This document shows, one piece after another, positions 1 through 7,931 of a stretch of 13,617 nucleotides of DNA; positions within the stretch are counted from its first letter, which is position 1, and each line of letters begins with the position of its first letter. The stretch is taken from NCBI GenBank assembly GCA_002304855.1, contig DBPJ01000015.1, positions 4,200 to 17,816 of the forward strand, written 5' to 3'. The DNA is from Caryophanales bacterium UBA1423. GTDB taxonomy: Bacteria > Bacillota_I > Bacilli_A > RF39 > UBA660. The notes beneath the pieces were generated by a model that worked only from the letters and a program-made list of their open reading frames with translations, was not told the DNA's origin and searched no databases. The position numbers were made by a program, and so were the translations under genes.

Positions 1-1605
1 ATATTTGGTAATATTGAACATTATGCTAATATTGCTGAGGAAACTAAAGTTATTGCGACTAAGGAAAAGAAAATGGAAAAACAACAAATTATTAATAAAT
101 CTAATGGCAAGAAAATTACCGAGCCATTTACTATTTTATTAATGGGCGTTGATTCACCACATGAAACCTTAGATAAAAATGCTGCCGTTAATGGTGATGC
201 TTTAATCTTAATTACCTTTAATCCTAATACGTTAAATGCTACCGTTTTAAGTATTCCAAGAGATACTTATGTACCAATTACCTGTTTTAGAGGCCAAATT
301 GAAAATAAAATCACCCATGCTGCCTGGTATGGAGAATCATGTATGATCAATACAATTGAAAAGTTCACTGGTATTGATATTGATTATTATGTCAAAATCA
401 ATTTCAAAGGAGTTGTTAAATTAGTTGATGCTTTAGGTGGGGTAACAATCGATGTACCAGTAAGTTTTTGTGAACAAGATAGTAATCGCCAATGGGGTAA
501 GAAAAAGATTTGTCTTAAAGAGGGATTGCAAACATTAAATGGTGAACAAGCATTAGCTCTAACTCGTCATCGTAAAACTTTTATTGATGGTGATTTACGC
601 CGTGCCCAACATCAACAATTAGTAATGAGGGGTATAATTAATGAACTGAAAGATATTGATAGCTTAAATACGATATATAAAATTTTAGATGCTATTAGCA
701 AAAATATCGATACTAATTTAACTAAAAATCAAATTTTAGAATTTTACAATGTCGGTAAAGATGTATTAGCTAAAAGTAAAGCAAGTAGTGATTTTGTCAC
801 GATGCAACAACTACATTTAGATGGTTGGGGACAAACAATATATGATGAAGGAATGGATTTACCATTGTGGAATTATATGTACTATAGAGCTAGTTTAAAA
901 GAAGTAGTTGAAGCAATGGAAATAAATTTAGGAATTAAACAACCAACATTAATAAAAGAATTTAGTTATTCAATTAATAAACCATATACGCCAAAAGTAA
1001 TTGGTGATGGTCATTATAAAAGAGATTATATTATCTATACTTTACCTGATTTTACTAAAAATAGTAGAGCTTTTGCTGAAAATTGGGGCCTCCAAAACAA
1101 TATTAAAATGACTTTTATTACCATTGATAAAAATAGTTCTGAATATAAAGATAAATATGTAGATGGTCAAATAATTTATCAAAGTGTACCAGCTTATTAT
1201 CGTGTAGCTAAAATTGATAAAGAAAAAGGCATAACTTTAAAAATAGTGAAGAAAGAAATTATACCCGAAAAAATTAATTGTTCGTTAGAAGAAAATTATA
1301 ATAATCCTCAATGTCTATTACCAGATTTTACTGGTTGGACTATCGCTCAATTTAATAACTGGGTAACTAATGCTTCAGGTAGCTTTTTAACTAATACGAT
1401 TGAAATTACTATTGATGATCCTGATTATGATCTAAGTAAAGCAGGACAAATTTTCTGGCAAAGTGAAGCAGTTGGTACTAAAATAATAGATTTAGTTGAA
1501 CTTGAAGTAAAATATTATGCTGAGGCTGAAGAAATTGGTGAAGATGGTGAAACCGATGGTGGCGAAGAAGAACCACCTGGTGATGAAGATACTGAAGAGG
1601 AATAA
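1..1605 (+). CDS. LytR-CpsA-Psr (LCP) family cell-wall polymer ligase with two PASTA-like repeats, 5'-partial
   Basis: LCP enzymes are membrane-anchored on the outer face and transfer lipid-linked anionic polymers such as teichoic acid or capsule to peptidoglycan. Residue numbers are from the ATG at 73. LCP motifs are LLMGVDS (22-28), GDALILITFNP (41-51), SIPRDTYV (60-67), a DALGGVTIDVP segment (119-129), and LNGEQALALTRHR (155-167) followed by DGDLRRAQHQQ, so the Arg/Asp pyrophosphate- and metal-binding residues are present. Two PASTA-like repeats follow, each opening with LPDFT (about 324-394 and 416-482), then a 25-residue Glu/Asp/Gly tail. The frame stays open with 24 more codons back to base 1. 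Starting at 73 would leave no membrane anchor, although an AAGGA lies upstream of that ATG. I therefore treat the gene as cut by the window edge. Six cysteines form three close pairs. The family call is firm; the PASTA assignment is by eye. Confidence 0.9.
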   Translation: MFGNIEHYANIAEETKVIATKEKKMEKQQIINKSNGKKITEPFTILLMGVDSPHETLDKNAAVNGDALILITFNPNTLNATVLSIPRDTYVPITCFRGQIENKITHAAWYGESCMINTIEKFTGIDIDYYVKINFKGVVKLVDALGGVTIDVPVSFCEQDSNRQWGKKKICLKEGLQTLNGEQALALTRHRKTFIDGDLRRAQHQQLVMRGIINELKDIDSLNTIYKILDAISKNIDTNLTKNQILEFYNVGKDVLAKSKASSDFVTMQQLHLDGWGQTIYDEGMDLPLWNYMYYRASLKEVVEAMEINLGIKQPTLIKEFSYSINKPYTPKVIGDGHYKRDYIIYTLPDFTKNSRAFAENWGLQNNIKMTFITIDKNSSEYKDKYVDGQIIYQSVPAYYRVAKIDKEKGITLKIVKKEIIPEKINCSLEENYNNPQCLLPDFTGWTIAQFNNWVTNASGSFLTNTIEITIDDPDYDLSKAGQIFWQSEAVGTKIIDLVELEVKYYAEAEEIGEDGETDGGEEEPPGDEDTEEE

Positions 1606-1610
1606 AAATA

Positions 1611-1635
1611 AAAGACTTGTGATTTGCAAGTCTTT
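1611..1635. terminator. Bidirectional intrinsic terminator
   Basis: A 9-bp perfect stem (1611-1619 with 1627-1635) has a 7-base loop. It is followed by a T-rich run on the + strand and, read from the other side, by a T-rich run on the minus strand. It lies 5 bases after the LCP stop and directly abuts the stop of the convergent Nudix gene, so it can end both transcripts. Confidence 0.85.
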
Positions 1636-2106
1636 TTATTTAGTATGTAACACTTTTTCTTTTTCCAGTTCTTCTAAAAACATCCTTGTCATCCATGAAG
1701 TATTTTGACCATTATTAGTCTTTTCTTTTATTTCAGCTAATGTCATAAAACTATAACTTCTATGTTTATCGGGCTCTTTATTTATAACGGTACCTTCCCA
1801 TTCGGTCACTTCAAATAAAATTATATCCATAGTTACAGTTTGATCATCTCTAATATCAACTCTTGTCTCTCTAACTATTTCATGTAAGGAAATAGCTTTA
1901 ATACCACATTCCTCATATAATTCTCTAATTAATTCCGTTTTTGGATCTTTATCTAATGATGATTTCCCAATGGGTAAAGTAATAAAATTATGTTTAATAT
2001 GATCTTGTACTAAATAACGACCATATTTATCCTGAACAATAGCTCCTACTGAATTATGATCTTTTTTATCCTCATCATTAAATTTAATTTGATCATTTGT
2101 ATACAT
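1636..2106 (-). CDS. Nudix hydrolase
   Basis: Nudix enzymes cleave nucleoside diphosphates linked to another group, for example oxidised dNTPs, ADP-ribose or dinucleotides. The protein is 156 residues and cytosolic, with no signal peptide. The Nudix box spans residues 47-69: Gly47, then RELYEECGI at 61-69, which carries the metal-binding Glu residues. The first conserved Glu of the box (position 7) is Lys53, a departure from consensus, though that residue is less critical than the REUxEE core. I chose the ATG at 2106 because AGGGGG sits 6 bases upstream. A longer reading from 2142 would overlap the preceding gene and has no such site. It is the last gene of the ltaS-like operon, 19 bases after its neighbour. 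The substrate cannot be predicted. Confidence 0.87.
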   Translation of the reverse strand: MYTNDQIKFNDEDKKDHNSVGAIVQDKYGRYLVQDHIKHNFITLPIGKSSLDKDPKTELIRELYEECGIKAISLHEIVRETRVDIRDDQTVTMDIILFEVTEWEGTVINKEPDKHRSYSFMTLAEIKEKTNNGQNTSWMTRMFLEELEKEKVLHTK

Positions 2107-2112
2107 TTTATA

Positions 2113-2118
2113 CCCCCT
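2113..2118 (-). promoter_or_regulatory. Ribosome binding site deciding the Nudix start
   Basis: AGGGGG on the minus strand lies 6 bases before the ATG at 2106. It argues for the 156-residue form over a 168-residue form starting inside the upstream gene. Confidence 0.7.
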
Positions 2119-2125
2119 AATAATA

Positions 2126-2749
2126 TTAATCAATTTCAGCAATAACTAATTTATTATCTTCATGAACAATAGTCATTTTAGTTTCAGTTTCATAACCCAA
2201 ATCAACTTCATAAGACCATTTTAAAGTAATTTCATATGCTTTAGAATCTTTGGTTTTATCAGGATAAGTATAAGTTTTTGGTTTTATTGTTAAAACCTCA
2301 ATTTCTTTAACATTAGGTAACTCTTGGGTACGATCACCATAAATATTATTTTCAACATATTTATAGATAGTATCTTTAGCTTTAGCAATAAAATTATCAC
2401 GATACTTACTATAAATGAAAATTGTGCCGCCAATATCATTTTTAGTTACTTTATTTTCTAAAGTGTAGAAATCAGCAGTAAACATCTTAGCTACTAATTC
2501 AGCATATTTTTGTTCATCTATTTCTTCTTTACTTAATTCAGTTTTTAATTCTTCAAATAAACTTTTATAATATGGAGTTTGATTTTCATCTAATTTATAA
2601 CCATATTCTTTAATTTCATTAATAATTTTGGGTGGTTTTATTTTAGGCTCTTTATTAGCCGATTGATCGTTTAGGAAAAACCAATAAATTGTAACTCCTA
2701 TAACAATCGCTAATAAAGGAATTATCATTATTTTTAAAAATTTTTTCAT
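2126..2749 (-). CDS. Membrane-anchored extracytoplasmic protein of unknown function
   Basis: I do not recognise this family. The 207-residue product begins MKKFLKIM and has a single hydrophobic segment (about residues 4-26), then a Lys/Pro-rich linker (KEPKIKPPK) and a soluble domain of about 165 residues with no cysteines. That is the layout of a type II single-pass protein facing outward. The C-terminal part (about 140-205) alternates charged and hydrophobic residues like beta strands; an NTF2-like cone fold is possible, but this is a guess. The ATG at 2749 has AAGGA 8 bases upstream. An in-frame ATG at 2758 with AGG 5 bases upstream is almost as good and would add MVW. The gene follows the LTA-synthase-type gene by about a dozen bases and so is very likely co-transcribed with it, suggesting an envelope-related role. 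Confidence 0.75.
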   Translation of the reverse strand: MKKFLKIMIIPLLAIVIGVTIYWFFLNDQSANKEPKIKPPKIINEIKEYGYKLDENQTPYYKSLFEELKTELSKEEIDEQKYAELVAKMFTADFYTLENKVTKNDIGGTIFIYSKYRDNFIAKAKDTIYKYVENNIYGDRTQELPNVKEIEVLTIKPKTYTYPDKTKDSKAYEITLKWSYEVDLGYETETKMTIVHEDNKLVIAEID

Positions 2750-2760
2750 CCATACCATCC

Positions 2761-4818
2761 TTACCTAATAATTTCTTCAATAAAAGCATCTTCAGTTTTT
2801 TCTTTTCTAATAAGATCATATAAAATAATTGAATTTGATACTTCTAATATTTTATCGGCATATTCATTATAGGTATCAATATAATTTTGAGGTAATGGCT
2901 CATCTTTTAATAACATGTACTCTTCTTTTTGACTATTATAATATACTTTATTAGTTACCCAATTACTATTAGGAAAAACAACGACATTTTCCTTAACACT
3001 AAAGATGTCATGTCCTAATTGATATTCGTTATGGAATCCAAACATATTACCTAAAGTGGGCAACACATCATACATACCCATTACCGTATCAACTTTCTTT
3101 TTAAATTTTTTATCTTTGGTCCAAATAATAAATGGTACTTTGCGATCTAATTCATATTGATAATAATCGACCTTTTTATAACGAGAATCATGTTCATCCA
3201 TCACATCATCAATGACATAGTCATAATTATATAGTCTTTCAAAATCTTTTCGTGGAAGTCTAGCATCATGGTCACCATAGATGATAACAACGGTATTTTC
3301 TAATAAACCTGCTTGATCTAAATCATTGATAAATTGACCAATGGCTTCATCAGCATAATGAACTGACTTGAGATAACGCCCCATAATCGTATCTTCCATA
3401 TATGGATAACTAACTTCTTCACTTAAGCCATATAAATTAGTAATAGTTGTTTTATAATCGACAGGAAAATCGCCATATTCTTCTACTTCATCAAAAGGAG
3501 TATGATTAGTTAACATGATTAAAGTTGCATAAAAAGGTTTATTTTGAGTTGTTTTTATATCATTAATAATAGATACTGCTTGACGGAAAAAAGATTTGTC
3601 TGATAAGCCTAAACCAATCGTCTCATCAATTTCAAAACTGGTTTTATGGAAAAATTTATGATATCCCATTTCTTTATGCATTACTAAACGATTCCAAAAG
3701 GTACCATTATTGCCATGCATACTAAAACAATAATAACCTAATTCGCTTAATAATTTAGGAATAGTGACAAATTCCCGATTCCAATAACTAACAAATACTG
3801 TTCCATTACTAACTGGCAATAACGAAGTATTAATGGTAAATTCAGTATCACTACTAGTACCAACACTTACTTGAGTATAAAAATTAGTAAAATGGATGCC
3901 TTCATTAGCTAAAGCATTTAGATTGGGAGTAACTTCTAAACCATTAAATTTTAAATTCATCGCAAATGATTGAATACTTTCAGCATGAATAGCAATAATA
4001 TTGCGTCCTTTAAAAATATCAGTATATTTGTTTTTAGTAGGAGTTATTTGTTGTCTTTCTTCATAAAAATCTTTAACTAATTTAACTGCTTGGTCATAAC
4101 CAAATAAAGAATTTATTTTTGGTTGAATACTTTTAATTAAGTCATTAATATGGTATGTTTGTAATCCAAACTTAGAGACTAAAAATTCGCGATTCCATTG
4201 TTTGTCAAGACGCCCTAATTCAAGAGGCGTTAAATTTATTAAAAAGAAGGTCGTTAAAGCCGCTCCTAACATAAAAGTATTTAACATCCTGGTATAAGTA
4301 TTACGTTTTGATTCACGATAATACTCTTTTTGTCTCATTTTCTTACGACCAACTGCATAGTACACAACAGGATAAACAAAATAAATAGCATCAAGTGGAT
4401 TGAGTACATTTTGAACAACTGCATCGCCTACTTCAAGAACAAAGATTGAAGTTGATATTAACGATACTGATACAAATGAACTATAAAAAGTATAATAAAC
4501 AGAATTAATAAAACAAAGTAAGGTAATAATCCAACTCCAGATAACAAAATAAGTGAAACGACCTTTAGGTCTAACTAAATAAGAAAGAGCTCCAATAATA
4601 ACTAGAAAAGTAAGATCACCCAAAATTGGTTTATATTCAAAATAATTTTTAACGGTTAGAAAACGAACTAAAGTGGTATTTATCAATGCGCCAATTAAAA
4701 AATAAAAAAATAATAAATCACTATTGAAATATTTATATATTCTTTTAAGATAAACTTGAAAAATATCTTTTAAATTTTTAGGGCGCTTAATATATAAACG
4801 TTTTAATATATTTTTCAT
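2761..4818 (-). CDS. ltaS: LTA synthase family protein (membrane sulfatase-fold phosphoglycerol transferase)
   Basis: This family polymerises glycerol phosphate from phosphatidylglycerol onto a glycolipid to build lipoteichoic acid on the outer face of the membrane. The 685-residue length is typical. The first ~200 residues hold about five hydrophobic segments (roughly 33-52, 68-84, 89-110, 114-130, 178-196). The alkaline-phosphatase/sulfatase-fold domain starts near 270. Active-site equivalents by alignment to S. aureus LtaS memory are Glu280 (in HAES), nucleophile Thr321 (in VGTSSDTEF), Trp375 and Arg377 (in FWNR), His439 (in TNHTPF), and Asp516/His517 (in YGDHD). All are intact, so an active enzyme is expected. 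The ATG has AGGTGG about 4 bases upstream, and a strong promoter lies 28 bases before it. It leads the operon with the two following minus-strand genes. An LTA primase or another phosphoglycerol transferase of the same family cannot be excluded. Confidence 0.92.
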   Translation of the reverse strand: MKNILKRLYIKRPKNLKDIFQVYLKRIYKYFNSDLLFFYFLIGALINTTLVRFLTVKNYFEYKPILGDLTFLVIIGALSYLVRPKGRFTYFVIWSWIITLLCFINSVYYTFYSSFVSVSLISTSIFVLEVGDAVVQNVLNPLDAIYFVYPVVYYAVGRKKMRQKEYYRESKRNTYTRMLNTFMLGAALTTFFLINLTPLELGRLDKQWNREFLVSKFGLQTYHINDLIKSIQPKINSLFGYDQAVKLVKDFYEERQQITPTKNKYTDIFKGRNIIAIHAESIQSFAMNLKFNGLEVTPNLNALANEGIHFTNFYTQVSVGTSSDTEFTINTSLLPVSNGTVFVSYWNREFVTIPKLLSELGYYCFSMHGNNGTFWNRLVMHKEMGYHKFFHKTSFEIDETIGLGLSDKSFFRQAVSIINDIKTTQNKPFYATLIMLTNHTPFDEVEEYGDFPVDYKTTITNLYGLSEEVSYPYMEDTIMGRYLKSVHYADEAIGQFINDLDQAGLLENTVVIIYGDHDARLPRKDFERLYNYDYVIDDVMDEHDSRYKKVDYYQYELDRKVPFIIWTKDKKFKKKVDTVMGMYDVLPTLGNMFGFHNEYQLGHDIFSVKENVVVFPNSNWVTNKVYYNSQKEEYMLLKDEPLPQNYIDTYNEYADKILEVSNSIILYDLIRKEKTEDAFIEEIIR

Positions 4819-4845
4819 CTGTCCACCTCGCGTTACAACGATACA

Positions 4846-4874
4846 ATGATACCATATTTTTTAACTATTTTCAA
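4846..4874 (-). promoter_or_regulatory. SigA-type promoter of the LTA-synthase operon
   Basis: On the minus strand, -35 TTGAAA (4869-4874) is separated by exactly 17 bases from -10 TATCAT (4846-4851), with a TGn extension (4852-4854). The predicted start of transcription is near 4838, giving a leader of about 20 bases that contains the AGGTGG ribosome site. Confidence 0.75.
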
Positions 4875-4877
4875 ATT

Positions 4878-4904
4878 AAAAAAAGTGGTTTAAAAAACCA
4901 CTTT
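4878..4904 (-). terminator. Intrinsic terminator of the camS-gatCAB-yihY operon
   Basis: A 10-bp perfect stem (4882-4891 with 4895-4904) has a 3-base loop and is followed on the minus strand by a U-run. On the + strand no T-run follows, so it works for minus-strand transcripts. It sits just upstream of the -35 box of the next operon. Confidence 0.85.
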
Positions 4905-4979
4905 GTCTAAAAACAGACCTAATTTTAAAGGAGATTTAAGTTGATGTAGTCTGTATTTGAGTACATTAAATGCACCCAC
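4890..4979 (-). other. Short open frame or structured RNA segment in the 3' leader to the terminator
   Basis: Between the YihY stop and the terminator lies a segment that reads, from a GTG at 4979, as 29 codons ending in a TAA inside the terminator hairpin. The peptide begins VGAFNVLKYRLHQL and ends FLDKVVF. No good ribosome site precedes the GTG, and the frame is open back to a TAG at 4992-4994, so this could be the tail of a decayed gene. The same segment can fold on the minus strand. One hairpin is 4961-4966 with 4970-4975, including a G-U pair that would be an A-C mismatch on the + strand. Another is 4905-4908 with 4915-4918, and it competes with a longer pairing of 4914-4918 with 4949-4953. 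I cannot tell peptide, remnant and RNA element apart. Confidence 0.3.
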
Positions 4980-5005
4980 TAATATTATTAACTAATTTAT
5001 TTTTT

Positions 5006-5842
5006 TTATGAATAAATATTAATTAATGTTTTATCTAATTCTTCCCGACTAGCATTTAAGGCCATACCTAATACAAAAACATAACATAAGATGTAAATCC
5101 AAAACATTAAGGTAATTATATTAGATAAACTTCCATAAAAAAGGTCATAAGTTGCAAAATGAGTGACATAATATGAAAAGATAGAAGTTGCAATCATCCA
5201 CATAATGCTAGTAAATAGAGCACCATAGGTAACATCTTTACTTCTTATTTCAGCATCAGGAGCCATCGTATAAATTAATTTAATATTAATGTAGATGTAG
5301 ACAAATGAAAGTGGCCATTTAAACATATCATACATTATAATAGCATTATCAATATAATGACTTGGGGCATTAGTTTCTCTTAATAAATCTAAAATGTAAC
5401 CACCAAAAGCTGGAACTAAGAGAATAAAGATAATTAACAATACGACAATAATAGTTAATACAAAGGCTTTTATTCTTAATTTTAAAGCATCTTCTACTCT
5501 AGTATTATATAAAATGTTAGAAGTTCTAATGATTGAAGTCATTCCATTAGAAGCAATAATAAAGGCAAATAATAAGAATAAAACAATATTTGAATCATAA
5601 CTTCGTGCTGTCAATATTTGGGTTATTACTTCACTAACAGTTGGTGAAAAAGTAATATTAGCAAAGGCAATTACTTTTTCAGCTGACACTGAGAAAAAAG
5701 AAGCAACAACACCAATTAAGGAAATAATAGGTACTAATGATAAAACAAAGAAAAAGGCTAATTGACCTGGTAAAATAGCCATTTCTGGTCGTTTAATCGT
5801 TATTAGTATACGCTTAATAAATCTATTAATTCTATTTTTCAT
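5006..5842 (-). CDS. YihY/BrkB family integral membrane protein
   Basis: The 278-residue protein has about six hydrophobic segments (roughly 28-50, 86-103, 126-149, 174-193, 205-226, 239-262), as expected for the YihY/virulence-factor BrkB (UPF0761) family. Family-like stretches are GQLAFFFVLSLVPIISLIG near the N-terminus and YGSLSNIITLMFW with a final GMALNA near the C-terminus. The biochemical role of the family is not settled; the old annotation as ribonuclease BN is considered wrong for it. The start ATG has a modest GGTG about 7 bases upstream. It follows the diguanylate-cyclase-like gene by 22 bases and is the last gene before the terminator at 4878-4904, so it ends the operon. Confidence 0.88.
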   Translation of the reverse strand: MKNRINRFIKRILITIKRPEMAILPGQLAFFFVLSLVPIISLIGVVASFFSVSAEKVIAFANITFSPTVSEVITQILTARSYDSNIVLFLLFAFIIASNGMTSIIRTSNILYNTRVEDALKLRIKAFVLTIIVVLLIIFILLVPAFGGYILDLLRETNAPSHYIDNAIIMYDMFKWPLSFVYIYINIKLIYTMAPDAEIRSKDVTYGALFTSIMWMIATSIFSYYVTHFATYDLFYGSLSNIITLMFWIYILCYVFVLGMALNASREELDKTLINIYS

Positions 5843-5864
5843 CTTTAATCACCAATATCTTGCC

Positions 5865-7919
5865 TTATTCTTTTTGTCCTTCTTTATTAGTTCTCATATC
5901 TAAGACTGCTTCATTCATTGCATCATCAATTGTCTTAATATCATCTTCAATCATACTAAAACCAATAGCTGCTCCAAATTCATGTGGTAAATTTTTAAAT
6001 TCTTTATATAATTTTCTAGTATATAACAATACTTGTTGTTCAGTATAACCTACTAAATAGATTAAAAACTCATTACCATCACTTCTAATTATTTCACTTT
6101 TTTCTAATTGCGTATTAATTAAAATTACGGCTGCTTTTTTAATTAAATTATCGCCTTCTTCATGACCATAATTATCATTAACATACTTAACATTATTTAA
6201 ATCGATAATAACTATAGCTTGTGGATAGTTTTTATTATTTTCCCACTCTTCAATATGATCATTTAGATAATTTCTATTTTTTAATGACGTGAGCATGTCA
6301 GTATATTTTAATTTATCTTCTTTCTTTAATTTCTTTTTAACTTTTTGCTTAGTTAAGAGAGTAACGGTAATATGAGCAAAGAAGTAGATAGCAATAATAA
6401 TCAACAATATATATCTTGATAAAATTTCAATTAAATTTTGTCTCACCGGATCTTGCAATAGATCAATATTTGCTTTACTTACCATCTTACGATAATCGAT
6501 ACTTACGATAAATTGATTGAATAAATCGATAAAAACTTTATTGTCATCACTTTGTTTTAATAAGAAAGTATAATCTTTATTTAATTTGTCGCGTAAAACT
6601 ACTTTATAATTATTAAAGTTTTTATCCTGATAATAATCATAGGTATGACCATCAATTAAAATTAAATTAGTTTTATCATTATTTTTTAATAGATCATCTA
6701 AAGTTTGAATTTCGATAATATCAGCATTAAGATGTTCTTTTAAATAATTACTTAATAACGTATTTTTTAAGACCACTACTTTATTATCTTCAATTGACTT
6801 TAAAGAATTAATGACAATATCTTGGGTATCATGAACTAACAAGACATATTCTTCTTTATATGGTGATATTGATTTAATATAATCATCGCCAGATACCGTA
6901 TTATAATAGTTGAAACTAATATCAATCAATCCATCAGCTATAGCTTTATTTAGTTCATTAATGTTGTTATATTTTAAAAATTTAAATTCAACCCCAGTAA
7001 TAGCTGAAAATAAATTAATATATTCACTATTAATACCAATAAGTTCATCTTCCAAAACCATTTCATATGGTAAATAATTAATTAAGCCATAGTTATATCT
7101 TTTACTTTGGAATTCATTTTTAGTTACCGAATCAATTTTGCGATTAACTAAATATAAATCAAAAAGATATTGATTATATACTTGTTCATATTGATCATTA
7201 GACCATTTATTATAATATTTAGTAATAATATCATTTAAACGTTCATTTTCATCACTTAATTCTAAAACATATTGTTTACTGACATCATTTAAATGAAATT
7301 TAATAAAATAGTTATCGTTACTTAAAATAGTATTTATATATAAATTGTATGGTAAGACAATTAAATTAACTTCATCATTATTAAAGCCTTCAAATAATAG
7401 AGTAGCTGTTTCATATGGCTTATAGGTAATATTACTACTCGTTAAATAATAACTTACAGCTGCTATATCTTCATTTAAAACCCCAATACTACCATTTATT
7501 TCTTTAAGATCATTAAATTGTTTATCAGTTTTACCTAAAATGACATAAAAATCTTCATAGATTAAGATCTGCTTTTCATTTGCCTCAATATTAGTACCTA
7601 ATATTTTATAAACATATTCTCCCAACGAAGGAGCACTACCAATTACATACGGTACTTTATTAAATTCTAAACCAGTATTTGCCTCTAAACTTTTGATAAA
7701 TTCAAAAAAGATACCATTACCTTCATAACCATAGATAGGTAAATCATTAAGGATAGCCATATCAACTACTTGTTCCTTATTATTTTCTATCCATCTTTTA
7801 TCTAAAATAGATAATGTCGTATCACTTTCACTACGATTTAAAATATAATAGATAGCCCATCCTAAGCCGATGAGCATGATAATAATAGCGATAATGATCA
7901 ATCTAGTTTTATTTTTCAT
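5865..7919 (-). CDS. Membrane receptor with two solute-binding-like domains and a degenerate GGDEF domain
   Basis: The 684-residue protein has an N-terminal anchor (about 6-27) and two outward-facing regions of about 220 residues each, resembling family-3 periplasmic solute-binding proteins (about 50-260 and 275-480; for example YGLINYLPYE at 277-286). A second membrane segment (about 503-522), a Lys-rich linker and a GGDEF domain (about 537-680) follow. GGDEF landmarks are DMLTSLKNRNYL (541-552), the metal-site region starting at Asp573 with NDNYGHEEGD (581-590), and the signature loop, which reads RSDGNEF. GGDEF is thus DGNEF at 614-618, with the first Gly and the Asp replaced. No RxxD inhibitory site precedes it. 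If active it would make c-di-GMP from two GTP in response to an extracellular small molecule; it may instead be a weak enzyme or a GTP or effector sensor. AAGGTGG lies 4 bases before the ATG. It is 12 bases after the small upstream gene. Confidence 0.85.
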   Translation of the reverse strand: MKNKTRLIIIAIIIMLIGLGWAIYYILNRSESDTTLSILDKRWIENNKEQVVDMAILNDLPIYGYEGNGIFFEFIKSLEANTGLEFNKVPYVIGSAPSLGEYVYKILGTNIEANEKQILIYEDFYVILGKTDKQFNDLKEINGSIGVLNEDIAAVSYYLTSSNITYKPYETATLLFEGFNNDEVNLIVLPYNLYINTILSNDNYFIKFHLNDVSKQYVLELSDENERLNDIITKYYNKWSNDQYEQVYNQYLFDLYLVNRKIDSVTKNEFQSKRYNYGLINYLPYEMVLEDELIGINSEYINLFSAITGVEFKFLKYNNINELNKAIADGLIDISFNYYNTVSGDDYIKSISPYKEEYVLLVHDTQDIVINSLKSIEDNKVVVLKNTLLSNYLKEHLNADIIEIQTLDDLLKNNDKTNLILIDGHTYDYYQDKNFNNYKVVLRDKLNKDYTFLLKQSDDNKVFIDLFNQFIVSIDYRKMVSKANIDLLQDPVRQNLIEILSRYILLIIIAIYFFAHITVTLLTKQKVKKKLKKEDKLKYTDMLTSLKNRNYLNDHIEEWENNKNYPQAIVIIDLNNVKYVNDNYGHEEGDNLIKKAAVILINTQLEKSEIIRSDGNEFLIYLVGYTEQQVLLYTRKLYKEFKNLPHEFGAAIGFSMIEDDIKTIDDAMNEAVLDMRTNKEGQKE

Positions 7920-7931
7920 AATACCACCTTA

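Noticed and set aside
1517..1708. A 63-codon + frame overlapping the end of the LCP gene and the terminator.
   Set aside because: It lies out of frame in a repetitive acidic-tail coding stretch, runs through the terminator and into the opposite gene, and has no ribosome site.
4929..4950. On the + strand an AAGGAG is followed at suitable distance by ATG and then directly by TAG.
   Set aside because: The frame has no length, the + strand here has no promoter, and the surrounding signals all belong to minus-strand transcripts.
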